Below, one piece after another: positions 22,549-31,386 of a DNA stretch of 57,973 nt. The stretch is from Candidatus Aegiribacteria sp. (GTDB lineage Bacteria; Fermentibacterota; Fermentibacteria; Fermentibacterales; JCC-6). Below the pieces are notes generated by a model that made no database searches, was not told where the DNA came from, and saw only the letters and a list, made by a program, of their open reading frames with translations. Each line of letters starts with the position of its first letter. Positions within the stretch are counted from its first letter, which is position 1. The stretch covers positions 1-57,973 of the forward strand of contig JAIORS010000022.1 in the NCBI GenBank assembly GCA_021108005.1, given 5' to 3'. A program made the translations under genes and the position numbers.

Positions 22549-24008
22549 TGATCATTCCGTTTTAAATGCGGAAAGAGGATGGTATCCCTTATCTTGCCTG
22601 TATCTGTAAGAACCATCACAAGACGATCAACACCAATTCCCATGCCGCCTGTTGGAGGCATGCCCGTTTCCAGAGCGTAGAGGAAATCTTCATCAAGCTC
22701 GCCTTCTCTGTGTTTGCTGGCATCAGCCTGTTCTTTCAGAATCCTTCTCTGAAGCACAGGATTGTTCTGCTCGCTGAACGCGTTTGCTAACTCCAGCCCG
22801 GCAATAAACACTTCGAACCTTTCGGTTACGCCTGAAGCGCCCCTCTTCCTTTTTGCAAGTGGCGAAAGCTCTTCTGGATAATCAATTACAAATGTTGGCT
22901 GCTGAATCCGATGGGCAACATAATGATCAAATAGTTTGTCAAGCATTGTGATGCGATCATCAGCCTGAGTAATTATATCATTTCTATCGATAAGCTTCCT
23001 GAGATCCTCAGTCTCCCAGGAGAAAAGATCCTCACCACTTGCTTCCCGAAGAGAATCCAAAAAACCTATTCTCCGGAATGGAGGTGAAATATCTATATTG
23101 TCTCCCTGGTATAGTACACTGCCACTATGATCGGCAGACTCAGCTGCAGCGCAGAACATCTCCTCGAATCTGTTCATCATTACATTGTAATCAGCGTATG
23201 CTTCGTAAAGTTCAAGCTGAGTAAATTCGGGGCTGTGTGTTCTGTCAACACCCTCGTTTCTGAAGTCTTTTCCAAGCTCGTATACCCTGTCAATCCCTCC
23301 GGCTACCAACCTCTTAAGATACAATTCGGTGGCTATTCTAAGATAAAACTGCTGGTTCATGCTTCCGTACATTGTTTCAAAAGGCTCTGCCGCAGCACCT
23401 CCGTATAATGGCTGAAGTACAGGGGTTTCAACTTCCAGAAATCCGCTGGAATCCAGGTGTGACCTTAAAGCGGATATGATTCTGCTTCGTTTTACAAATC
23501 TGTTAAGTGAATCCGTATTCACCTGTAGATCCACGCACCGATGTCTGAAGAGAAAGTCTCTGTCGGTAACTTCATCGTGAGCCACTCCAGTGGCATCAAC
23601 TTTAACAACAGGAAGCTGTCTCAGACTTTTGCAGAGCAGTCCCAGCTCTTCACATTTTATAGTCAGCTCCCCCATCCTCGTTGTGAATATTGATCCTTTC
23701 ACCTGAATAAAATCCCCAAGATCAAGAAGATCAAGTACAGACCAGTCCCTCTCGCTCAATATCTTTTTTCCGAAATAGATCTGGATCGATCCTGTTGCAT
23801 CCCGCAGGTCTGCAAACACTGTCTTTCCATGTTCCCGCTTGCCTGTAAGCCTTCCCGACGCGGTAACAGTGCTTTCGGTTTCACCTGCATCCCTTATCAC
23901 GTTTATTGGTATTGATTTATGGCAACACGAAGGGTAAGGGTCAACACCAAGTTCTTCCTTCAGTCGAAGGAGTTTCTCCTCTCTTACAGTATTCTTCTCA
24001 TCACTCAT
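22545..24008 (-). CDS. lysS: Lysyl-tRNA synthetase, class II
   Basis: LysS charges tRNA-Lys. The 487 residues show the N-terminal OB-fold anticodon-binding domain (about 45-150, ASGRLTGKREHGKTVFADL) and the class II core with motif 2 (FRNEGVDRTHSPEFTQLE) and motif 3 (GGMGIGVDRLVMVLTD). The length is standard. The ATG overlaps the prfB stop as ATGA, and the end overlaps the lolC start. The prfB-lysS pairing is common in bacteria; joining it to lolCD and bamA recalls arrangements known in some Deltaproteobacteria. Confidence 0.97.
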   Translation of the reverse strand: MSDEKNTVREEKLLRLKEELGVDPYPSCCHKSIPINVIRDAGETESTVTASGRLTGKREHGKTVFADLRDATGSIQIYFGKKILSERDWSVLDLLDLGDFIQVKGSIFTTRMGELTIKCEELGLLCKSLRQLPVVKVDATGVAHDEVTDRDFLFRHRCVDLQVNTDSLNRFVKRSRIISALRSHLDSSGFLEVETPVLQPLYGGAAAEPFETMYGSMNQQFYLRIATELYLKRLVAGGIDRVYELGKDFRNEGVDRTHSPEFTQLELYEAYADYNVMMNRFEEMFCAAAESADHSGSVLYQGDNIDISPPFRRIGFLDSLREASGEDLFSWETEDLRKLIDRNDIITQADDRITMLDKLFDHYVAHRIQQPTFVIDYPEELSPLAKRKRGASGVTERFEVFIAGLELANAFSEQNNPVLQRRILKEQADASKHREGELDEDFLYALETGMPPTGGMGIGVDRLVMVLTDTGKIRDTILFPHLKRNDQ

Positions 24009-25112
24009 TGCTGACTGCTCTTTCTCAGATATTCCTCTATGAATTCCTGGATTTCACCGGATAGGAAATCATCTATGTTGGATGTTTCTATTCCGGTTCG
24101 GTGATCCTTTACCATCCTATAGGGATGCATAACGTACGATCTTATCTGATGACCCCATGATACATCCTTTTTCGTTTTCTCCAGTTTGGCCTTCTCTTCC
24201 AGCCGTTTCTCCTCTTCGAGTTCGTACAGCTTCGCCCTAAGGATTCTCCTGGCAACTTCCCGGTTACGGTGCTGAGACCGCTGATTCTGGCATGTTGCCA
24301 CTATCCCCGTGGGAATATGGGTCATTCTCACAGCCGAATCTGTTTTATTAACATGCTGGCCACCCGCTCCGCTTGCTCTGAAAGTATCAACTCTGATTTC
24401 ATCGTCATTAAGCTCAATTTCTATCTCATCTTCGATATCCGGCAGCGGAAACACCGAAGCAAAACTCGTATGCCTCCTGTGGTTCTGGTCAAAAGGTGAT
24501 TTTCTAACCAGGCGATGAATACCGCCTTCGGCCCTCAGGTACCCATAAGCCCAGGAACCTTTAACAGATAAAGTAGCTTCTCTGATACCACCCTCCGAAC
24601 CGCCTTCACTTAAGCTGAGAACCTCAATATCAAATTCCTGCTTTTCAGCCCAGTAAATGTACATCTTCATCAACATTTCAGCCCAGTCCTGGCTGTCCTG
24701 CCCGCCGGCTCCGGAACGGATTGTCAGGATTGCATCGTTCCTGTCATGCTGACCGGAAAGCATTTGTATGAATTCCAGTCTGTCAAGCTTTCTGGCTATT
24801 GCGGAGAGATTGATAGCGCTATCATTCAGAAGTTCTTCATCGGAACCGTCCTCAAGCAGTTCCAGAGCAATTACAATAGTATCAAGCCTGTTTTCCAAGC
24901 CACGAATGGGATCAAGCCATATCTGAACCTGTTTGTTCTCCTCAATGGTCTTCATGGCACTATCCCTGCTGTCCCAGAAACCCGGTTCAGCCATTATCTT
25001 ATTGAGTTTCCCTTCCTTTTCCTCAAGTCCGGCAAAGTCAAAGACCCTCCTTTAGTCTTGACAGCCTGTCGAATGCTCTTGAATAACCGCCTTGTATTTC
25101 ATCCAGATTCAT
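24005..25112 (-). CDS. prfB: Peptide chain release factor 2 with programmed +1 frameshift
   Basis: RF2 ends translation at UGA and UAA. The start is the ATG at 25112, and the first 24 codons (MNLDEIQGGYSRAFDRLSRL then KEGL) end at an in-frame TGA at 25040-25038. Reading resumes in the +1 frame at GAC (25039) and gives DFAGLEEKEGKL, continuing to 24005, about 368 residues in all. The anticodon-like SPF tripeptide (RKSPFDQNHRR) and the GGQ motif (ASGAGGQHVNKTDSAVR) are present. RF2 levels thus feed back on their own synthesis, as in E. coli. It is the first gene of the minus-strand run. Confidence 0.96.
25037..25052 (-). promoter_or_regulatory. RF2 +1 frameshift signal
   Basis: On the minus strand this reads AAGGAGGGTCTTTGAC. 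A Shine-Dalgarno-like AGGAGG lies two bases before the slippery CTT, which is followed by TGA and C, the poor termination context used by prfB genes. When RF2 is scarce the ribosome slips from CTT to TTT and continues in the +1 frame. Confidence 0.95.
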
Positions 25113-25247
25113 CGTATCTCACTTTCACATCAATATTGTAGTTTATCTTGAATCAAGGGAATATATGACTTCACTGGATAAATACCTAAGCTAAGGTTGA
25201 CCCGAAGGCTTTACCGAATTATTCTGGTGCCCTGTTTGGGAGGTCTG

Positions 25248-26480
25248 ATGTTTTCAGAAATAACAGGTTATCTGCTGGAACTGCGCGAAGTTTTCAGCCA
25301 CCATGTCGTATTTGGGGTCGGGATTCTTCTCATGGGAAGTTATTTCATGGGTCGGTTTGCGGAGAAAGTGCGGCTTCCGGCTATAACCGGTTTTATACTC
25401 GCGGGCCTGCTGCTGGGACCTTCATGCATTGGCCTTGTTCACGAAGACCTAGATGAGACCCTCGCTTCGATAACCGAAATCGCCCTTGCTCTTATCGCCC
25501 TGGTTATCGGAAGCGAATTCAGCTTGAAAAAACTTAGAACCATCGGAAAGCCGGTGGTAATCATTACGCTTTTCCAACTTTGCGGTACATTCATTCTTGT
25601 TACAGCCGGCCTGGTTATCGCGGGAATGAAGTTCGAATACGCTGCAATTCTGGGAGCTATAGCATCCGCAACGGCACCTGCGGCTACAGTTGCGATCATC
25701 AGAGAGCTCAAGGCAAGAGGTCCATTCGTCGACCATCTCTACGGTGTCGTAGCTCTTGATGATGCGGGATGCGTACTGCTCTTTGCTGCGGTTACCGCCA
25801 TTGCCGGTAATTCTCTTGGATCAGCTACCGGCCTTGTTAATTCGGTTTTCCATGCTGTAATTGAGATTTTCTCATCAATTGCACTTGGGGCATTTGCAGG
25901 ATTGGTACTGCATCTTCTGACCCGAAAAAGAAGAAGAGCCAACGAAGTACTGATAGTATTACTTGGGGTTGTACTCATTCTTTCAGCGATCTCCAACTGC
26001 TTTCATCTCAGCGCGCTTCTCGCCAGTATGGCTGCGGGTACTATGATGGCGAACCTGTCAAGGAAAACCCACAGGATCATCAATACTCTGGATTCAATTT
26101 CTCCACCCCTTTACGCAGCCTTCTTCGCGATTGCCGGTGCCGAATTGAACTTAGCCATTCTTACCTCGCCTCATATCCTGCTCATGGGTGGAATATTTGT
26201 CCTGGCCAGAGCCGCCGGAAAAATTCTTGGAGTACATTTCGGAGCGTCCGCAGCCAATTCGGATCCGCTGATTAAGAAATATCTTGGCTTCGGAATGCTC
26301 CCACAGGCCGGAGTGGCTATAGGTCTTGTACTGTTTCTGGATACGATGCCTTATTTTGCGATTAACCGCTCCATCACTACTACTCTTATAAATATTGTAC
26401 TGTTCTCTGTACTTGTTAATGAACTTACCGGACCGCCGCTTTCAAGATACGCTGTAGTTCACGGCGCTAAATTGGAGTAA
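25248..26480 (+). CDS. CPA2-family cation/proton antiporter
   Basis: The 410-residue protein has about 12 to 13 membrane helices and no C-terminal soluble domain. The N-terminal RLPAITGFILAGLLLGP and the later GAIASATAPAATVAIIRE and LYGVVALDDAGCVLLF match the Na+/H+ exchanger fold of CPA2 (KefB/NapA-like) proteins, the paired polar and acidic residues of the crossed helices included. It should exchange Na+ or K+ for protons. The frame is open to a TTG at 25197, but the ATG at 25248 has GGGAGG just upstream. The next gene starts two bases after its stop and encodes an EIIA-like regulator, so the two probably work together. Confidence 0.88.
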   Translation: MFSEITGYLLELREVFSHHVVFGVGILLMGSYFMGRFAEKVRLPAITGFILAGLLLGPSCIGLVHEDLDETLASITEIALALIALVIGSEFSLKKLRTIGKPVVIITLFQLCGTFILVTAGLVIAGMKFEYAAILGAIASATAPAATVAIIRELKARGPFVDHLYGVVALDDAGCVLLFAAVTAIAGNSLGSATGLVNSVFHAVIEIFSSIALGAFAGLVLHLLTRKRRRANEVLIVLLGVVLILSAISNCFHLSALLASMAAGTMMANLSRKTHRIINTLDSISPPLYAAFFAIAGAELNLAILTSPHILLMGGIFVLARAAGKILGVHFGASAANSDPLIKKYLGFGMLPQAGVAIGLVLFLDTMPYFAINRSITTTLINIVLFSVLVNELTGPPLSRYAVVHGAKLE

Positions 26481-26482
26481 TA

Positions 26483-27313
26483 ATGGATATTTCTAAATAC
26501 CTTTCACTTGAATCCTGCACAATTAAGCTTGAAGAAAAAACAAAAGAAGAAGTTATCAGGAGCCTTGCCGAACTTATCGTAAAATCCCCGAACGCTGCCG
26601 GAGCAAATCTGGAAAGTATCAAAAATGGCCTTCTGGAAAGAGAAAAAATGGGATCCACCGGTTTCGGCAAAGGAATCGCTATTCCTCACTGCAAGGTGGA
26701 AGGGATAACGGATTTCGCAGTGGCCCTGGGTGTTTCAAACAAGGGGGTGCCATTCGATGCTATGGACAAAAGAAGTGTGCACATCTTCTGTGCTATTGTA
26801 GGCCCCCCTGATGACCCGGAAATGCATCTGAGGCTCCTTGCCGCAGCAAGCAGAGTACTTAGTGCAGGCAAATCCCGATACGAGATGCTGAGCAGTTCTA
26901 CCTCGTATGCCCTAAGGGAAGCCTTTCTCTATCACGCCGCACCTGCAACTGCAATTGATTCCTGCAAAGACAAAACCTTTAACAGGCTTATGCTTGTAGT
27001 TGTTCAGGAGGAGGATGTTTACAATGACATAATCGAACTCTTTCTTGAAATGGGCCTTCCAGGGGCTATAACCCATGAGGGAAACCTTATGAGTCAGATC
27101 CTTTCTGGAGCGCCTGTTTTTGCGGGTTTTCTTGATGTACTCGGCAGTTCCAAGCCCGAACCAAGAACCATTCTCGCACTCGTTCCAGCCGATACCCTTG
27201 ATGAAATGATAGCCTCTATCGAAGAGATAACCGGAGATTTGGATAATCACCGGGGAGCCTGCATTATAGTACTGTCACCGAACATGGTAAGAGGATCTCT
27301 GGAAACAATATGA
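26483..27313 (+). CDS. PTS EIIA-like domain fused to a PII-like domain
   Basis: Residues 1 to about 150 form an EIIA domain of the fructose/nitrogen type, with the phosphorylatable histidine H69 in GIAIPHCKV. Residues about 160-276 (FNRLMLVVVQEEDVYNDIIE and following) look like a ferredoxin-like, PII-type domain, although no exact family is assigned. No EIIB or EIIC is nearby. Stacking directly on the antiporter gene suggests that phosphorylation state, nucleotide or ion binding controls the transporter. This is inferred from context and from the known habit of CPA antiporters to carry or neighbour EIIA domains. Confidence 0.75.
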   Translation: MDISKYLSLESCTIKLEEKTKEEVIRSLAELIVKSPNAAGANLESIKNGLLEREKMGSTGFGKGIAIPHCKVEGITDFAVALGVSNKGVPFDAMDKRSVHIFCAIVGPPDDPEMHLRLLAAASRVLSAGKSRYEMLSSSTSYALREAFLYHAAPATAIDSCKDKTFNRLMLVVVQEEDVYNDIIELFLEMGLPGAITHEGNLMSQILSGAPVFAGFLDVLGSSKPEPRTILALVPADTLDEMIASIEEITGDLDNHRGACIIVLSPNMVRGSLETI

Positions 27314-27343
27314 ATTAATTAAAAGCCGATAAGGAGCAGAATC

Positions 27344-28801
27344 ATGGCCGATTTGTCGAAAAATATGGATGAACTATTTGGAAGAATTCGCGAAAACAAT
27401 TTATGGAGACAGAGGAAGTGTGTTAATCTTATCCCTTCTGAAAATACCGCCAGTCCCCTTGTTAAAATCTGCGAATTGTGTGATCCTGCGGGCAGATACG
27501 CTGAGCATAAAAGGATGAAGGGCAAGGAAGTATATTTCTATCACGGAACCGAATTTATCAGAAAAATAGAGATAGAAGCGGTGGAAGCGATAAAGGAATA
27601 TTTCCATTGCCAGGAGGCTGAATTGAGGCCGATAAGCGGCCAGATGGCAAATCAGATCGTCTTTGAAGCAGCAACGAAATTCGTTAACCGGTCAACCCCT
27701 GATGGAACTTTCAGAAAACTACACTCCGTTATGAATAACAATCTGGGTCTGGGAGGTCATCTGTCAAGCCAGCCTTTCGGAGCCCTTTTCAATTTCGTGG
27801 ATATAAATCCTGATACAGGCAAAGAGAACTGCGTCAATTTCCCTGTGATGGAAAGCAATCCCTACAGGATAGATGTACCGAAGATGCTCGAAACTGTCCG
27901 CCAGACTCGTCCGGAACTTGTAATCTTCGGGAAGAGCATGTTCCTCTATCCTGAACCGGTCAAGGAAATGGCCGACGAGGTTGCAGGTTGGGATGACAAG
28001 CCAATTATCATGTACGACATGGCTCATGTGCTCGGTATTTACGGAGCATTTCAGTCTCCGCTGACTGATGGCGCTGATGTTGTTACAGGATCGACCCACA
28101 AAACTTTTTTCGGACCGCAGCGTGGCGTTGTCGTAAGCAATATGGCGAAAAAGACTCCTCTTAGGAAACTCTGGCTTGATATCACGAGCAGAGCCTTCCC
28201 TGGCAGCACAAGCAACCATCATCTTGCCACCCTGCTTGGTCTTCTTGTTGCTACCATAGAAATGAATGAATTCAAGGATGAGTACCAGAAACAGGTACTT
28301 TCCAACGCAAGAGCCTTCGCGAAACACCTTGCGGATAACGGGCTTGCGGTCGAAGGTGACCCTGCTGACGGTTATACCTGTACACATCAGGTTGTTGTTC
28401 GTGTGGCAGAGCACGGAGAGGGATCTGAGATAGCAGACAACCTTCAGGCCAATAACATCATAGTCAACTATCAGGCTCTTCCGGATGACGAAACGTTCCT
28501 TTACTCAAGCGGTATCCGGACAGGTGTATCCGAAATGACCAGGTATGGAATGAACGAGGATGATTTCGGCACCCTTGCGGAACTCATGGCCAGAGTAATC
28601 TTAAAGAACGAAGATGTTGCCGATGAAGTGTCCGATTTCAGGAAAAGATTTACAGTAATGCGATATACACTGCCGCTTGAAGAAAGTATCGGGCTTGCTT
28701 CGGGCGCCCTCGAATCAGCGTTCCCGACCGGCGAATACGCAAAACTCTTCGCCGACAACCTCAGTATCCTGGGTGCCGGGCCTAACAATCAAACATTTTA
28801 G
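27344..28801 (+). CDS. glyA: Serine hydroxymethyltransferase-like PLP enzyme
   Basis: The protein is of the SHMT family, interconverting serine and glycine with tetrahydrofolate in one-carbon metabolism. The PLP lysine is K253 in GSTHKTFFGPQRG, and YDMAHVLGIYG carries the cofactor aspartate and histidine. At 485 residues it is longer than the usual 415-430 and is a divergent member, so a different folate or pterin is possible. The last nine residues (GAGPNNQTF) are encoded by a 26-base repeat that matches the ends of the downstream RAYT element. The gene follows the antiporter/EIIA pair by 30 bases and ends at a terminator-like hairpin. Confidence 0.85.
   Translation: MADLSKNMDELFGRIRENNLWRQRKCVNLIPSENTASPLVKICELCDPAGRYAEHKRMKGKEVYFYHGTEFIRKIEIEAVEAIKEYFHCQEAELRPISGQMANQIVFEAATKFVNRSTPDGTFRKLHSVMNNNLGLGGHLSSQPFGALFNFVDINPDTGKENCVNFPVMESNPYRIDVPKMLETVRQTRPELVIFGKSMFLYPEPVKEMADEVAGWDDKPIIMYDMAHVLGIYGAFQSPLTDGADVVTGSTHKTFFGPQRGVVVSNMAKKTPLRKLWLDITSRAFPGSTSNHHLATLLGLLVATIEMNEFKDEYQKQVLSNARAFAKHLADNGLAVEGDPADGYTCTHQVVVRVAEHGEGSEIADNLQANNIIVNYQALPDDETFLYSSGIRTGVSEMTRYGMNEDDFGTLAELMARVILKNEDVADEVSDFRKRFTVMRYTLPLEESIGLASGALESAFPTGEYAKLFADNLSILGAGPNNQTF
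28772..28797 (+). repeat. RAYT end-like repeat inside the glyA 3' end
   Basis: This 26-base segment begins GGTGCCGGGCCTAACA and ends AAACATT. It differs at only three positions from the right end of the RAYT element (read as its complement) and shares the first 12 and last 7 bases with the left end. It lies in the same orientation as the left end, 113 bases before it, and codes for the C-terminus of the hydroxymethyltransferase. Confidence 0.85.
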
Positions 28802-28841
28802 GAATAAATAAAGGGTTAATCAACCCACTCATTTGATGTTT

Positions 28842-28877
28842 AACAGGCGCTGTTCGCTAGAATAGTGCCTGTTTTCG
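28842..28877 (+). terminator. Terminator after glyA
   Basis: A ten-base stem, AACAGGCGCT paired with AGTGCCTGTT (one G-T pair), closes around ten loop bases and runs into TTTTCG. It lies 40 bases after the glyA stop and just before the left end of the RAYT element. A rho-independent terminator is the simplest reading. Confidence 0.65.
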
Positions 28878-28884
28878 TCCTTAT

Positions 28885-28910
28885 GGTGCCGGGCCTGATA
28901 TCTAAACATT
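28885..28910 (+). repeat. Left inverted end of the RAYT element
   Basis: This 26-base end starts with GGTGCCGGGCCT and finishes with TAAACATT. It pairs with 29933-29958 with three mismatches and repeats directly the copy at 28772-28797. Confidence 0.85.
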
Positions 28911-29037
28911 TCAAGTAGATTTGCTTTCTTATTTCACGATACCCTATCATGTATTTATCATTTCAACAAAGGTGCATTTATTTATGTTTTCATTTTCAAC
29001 ACTTGCAATACATCTCATTTATGAGTAAACTGTTTGT

Positions 29038-29934
29038 ATGAGCAGGCAATTGAGAATCGAGTATCCGGGTGCATTATATCACGTCACCGCACGTGGCAAC
29101 GGTAAAGCCACAATCTTCCTTGACGATGAAGGCAGGCTTAAGTTCCTTGACATTCTTGAAGACTGCTCGAAAGCATTCAAATTCATATGTCATGGATACT
29201 GCATAATGAGCAATCATTACCACTTGCTCATAGAAACTCCCAACGCAAATCTTTCGGCAGGAATACACAGGTTAAACTCGGTTTATGCCAAGTTTTTCAA
29301 TAAACAATATGAGCATGTTGGTCATGTATTTCAGGGTAGATTCAAAGCTATTTTAGTACAAAGGGATAACTATCTTCTTGAATTGTGCAGATATATAGTT
29401 CTCAATCCTGTAAGAGCCGGTATCGTAGATCATCCAGCAAATTACCGGTGGAGCAGTTATTGTCAGACAATTGGCGCTACTGAAACAAATCCCACTCTGA
29501 CCACAGATTGGGTTTTAGCCCAGTTTGACAGTGACATTTCTCTTGCTCGCAAAAGCTATATAAACTTCGTTATGGACGGCATCAACGCTGATTCACCAAT
29601 GAAGGATGTAAGAGCTGGTCTTGTTCTGGGCGACAAGTGTTTTATGGAAGCACTTCGTAACAGAATCGGCAAACACCAGGATGATATATACATTCCAAAA
29701 GAACAGAGATATGCATGTAGAGAAGATCTACCTTCACTATTCAAGAATCTCAAATTCCTTATTAAAGAATCAAGAAATAAATTGCTCTTTACTGCATATA
29801 CCAAGCATGGATACACTATGAAGGAACTTTCTGAGTTTTTACATCTTCATGTTATAACAGTCGGAAGAATAATCAGAGAAATGCAAATTTCTCAAACTAT
29901 TGACTCACAAAATATGAGCAATAAATCGACATAA
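29038..29934 (+). CDS. REP-associated tyrosine transposase (RAYT, Y1_Tnp)
   Basis: This HUH-type single-strand transposase starts MSRQLRIEYPGALYHVTARG, typical of RAYTs. The HUH motif is H60-Y-H62 in MSNHYHLLIE, and the catalytic tyrosine should be Y112 or Y119 in the segment DNYLLELCRYIVLNPVRAG. A C-terminal helical part (KHGYTMKELSEFLHLHVIT) looks like a helix-turn-helix related to the DnaA end often fused to this family. At 298 residues it is full length, with no stop or frameshift, so it may be active. RAYTs usually serve one host and mobilise or maintain REP-like repeats. Confidence 0.92.
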   Translation: MSRQLRIEYPGALYHVTARGNGKATIFLDDEGRLKFLDILEDCSKAFKFICHGYCIMSNHYHLLIETPNANLSAGIHRLNSVYAKFFNKQYEHVGHVFQGRFKAILVQRDNYLLELCRYIVLNPVRAGIVDHPANYRWSSYCQTIGATETNPTLTTDWVLAQFDSDISLARKSYINFVMDGINADSPMKDVRAGLVLGDKCFMEALRNRIGKHQDDIYIPKEQRYACREDLPSLFKNLKFLIKESRNKLLFTAYTKHGYTMKELSEFLHLHVITVGRIIREMQISQTIDSQNMSNKST

Positions 29935-29958
29935 TGTTTATATGTTAGGCCCGGCACC
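29933..29958 (-). repeat. Right inverted end of the RAYT element
   Basis: Read on the minus strand it begins GGTGCCGGGCCTAACA and ends TAAACATT, matching the left end at 23 of 26 bases. It is even closer to the glyA copy in the first 16 bases. Its last base (29958) is shared with the TAG stop of the convergent gene. Confidence 0.85.
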
Positions 29959-31361
29959 TAGAACAGGTTGTCGTCGATACTCAGTTCACCATAATCCCTG
30001 TCCTGCTCCCAGGATGATATTACCCATCTGTTTAGATCCGGAAAACAGGGCGGGTGCATTCTCGTAAGTGCCTGATTCCAGGCAATAGCAAGCTCATAGC
30101 CTTTTCCGCCCATCCCTGTCAAACCAAAATGATTAAGAATAAGACCTCCATATATCGTAAATCTCATGCCAGGATCCGGCATGCCGGGATTTTGCGCTCT
30201 CAGGCAGCCATTCGGAGCGGCAACTACAGCACGAATCTGCAGATGCTGATCAGTCTCAATACTCCAGGGATAAGGCCAGTCTTCATCACCTGACAGGTCA
30301 GGATCTTCCGCTATGATTATGTCTGCCAGGGAAACAATTCCCAATGGTCCAGAATCATCATGCCTTGGCTTATCTATCGATCCGGCGACGAATATCGGTC
30401 CGGTACTCACAAGAGTGATCGCATTATCGGGGCTTCCGGAAGTCTTCAGATAAACGCGGCCACCACCACACTGGATGTAGACTATTTCCTTTCCAGTAAG
30501 ATCGATTGTATCCACGGGAGAGTCTATTCCATTTTTGAAAAGGAGCATGTCATCCTTAAGAATAATCCTTCCGGTTCCGAGGATCATTGTTCCCTGCAGG
30601 GCGGCCTCATTCTGCAGTTGCCTGAACCATTGAGATATGGCGTGAAAGTCAATGCTGTCCGCCTCGGTTTCCCAGTATGGACTCCCCCTGGCATGATGTC
30701 GGTACGGTCTGATCCAGATATTTGAATTCGCCGGATGGGGTACATCGGAGTAACCGGCATCAGCAAAATAGAAATCCTCCAGACTCGTAGAAATCGCCGC
30801 CACATAAGGATCGTCAGTTGAATCAGATGAGAGACTGGAAAACCCTATTGAACCGTTGGAATGAACCGGACCATCTATAAAGGTTCCATCAACAAAAAAA
30901 CCCTGGGAAATACTTCTGTTCATAAGAAGAGCATACCTGGACGGATAATCGGGGGAAGCGCGTATCACAACATCTCTTGTTACGTTGCCGCACAGCCCTC
31001 TGCTTCTTATTTCAACGGCTCCTATTGAATTAGGAATAGTATTGCCATCGTACGGATCAATTATAACACGTGCCTTACCGTCTCCACCCTGAATACTCAT
31101 CCATTGAGCACTGTCCCCCGGGAGCGAATATGGTGCCGTTTCAGCAGGCGCTCCGTTTCCAAGCGCAAGTTCATGTAACGCTATATTCGCTCCGGCTTCC
31201 GCTGTCGCCATTGCCTGTATTCTATCGGACGTGTTTCTGTAGGAATCTATATTCGCGTTGAACAGAACAAAAACTGCGGTAAAAAGAATGAACAGAACAA
31301 CGGCTAGCACCATTGTAATTGCCAGCACGGCACCTTTTTCGCCGGTCCGACCTCTTTTCAT
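29958..31361 (-). CDS. PilX-like minor pilin component (paralogue 1)
   Basis: The 467-residue protein starts with a short charged stretch and one membrane helix (AITMVLAVVLFILFTAVFVL), then AMATAEAGANIALHEL, the PilX-type N-terminus. The rest is beta-rich and resembles a right-handed helix or jelly roll (DUF4900-like, tentative), with a conserved DDPY segment and IIAEDPDLSGDEDW. It is a clear paralogue of the next gene upstream. A role as a type IV pilus or pseudopilus minor subunit is inferred from the N-terminus and neighbours. Its stop codon abuts the right end of the RAYT element. Confidence 0.65.
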   Translation of the reverse strand: MKRGRTGEKGAVLAITMVLAVVLFILFTAVFVLFNANIDSYRNTSDRIQAMATAEAGANIALHELALGNGAPAETAPYSLPGDSAQWMSIQGGDGKARVIIDPYDGNTIPNSIGAVEIRSRGLCGNVTRDVVIRASPDYPSRYALLMNRSISQGFFVDGTFIDGPVHSNGSIGFSSLSSDSTDDPYVAAISTSLEDFYFADAGYSDVPHPANSNIWIRPYRHHARGSPYWETEADSIDFHAISQWFRQLQNEAALQGTMILGTGRIILKDDMLLFKNGIDSPVDTIDLTGKEIVYIQCGGGRVYLKTSGSPDNAITLVSTGPIFVAGSIDKPRHDDSGPLGIVSLADIIIAEDPDLSGDEDWPYPWSIETDQHLQIRAVVAAPNGCLRAQNPGMPDPGMRFTIYGGLILNHFGLTGMGGKGYELAIAWNQALTRMHPPCFPDLNRWVISSWEQDRDYGELSIDDNLF

Positions 31362-31386
31362 TCCTATACAATCACGTTTACTCAGT

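Larger units (their letters stand above)
28885..29958 (+). mobile_element. RAYT element with 26-bp inverted ends
   Basis: The element is 1074 bases and carries one transposase gene. The left end (28885-28910, GGTGCCGGGCCTGATATC then TAAACATT) and right end (29933-29958) match as inverted repeats at 23 of 26 positions. The outermost 12 bases are identical. This fits a transposase flanked by inverted REP-like sequences (REPtron layout). The right end stops on the first base of the stop codon of the convergent pilin-like gene. No duplicated target site is evident, as expected for HUH enzymes. Confidence 0.8.

Noticed and set aside
28815-28829. Small hairpin GGGTT/AACCC after glyA
   Set aside because: The stem is only five bases and the stronger hairpin at 28842 explains termination.
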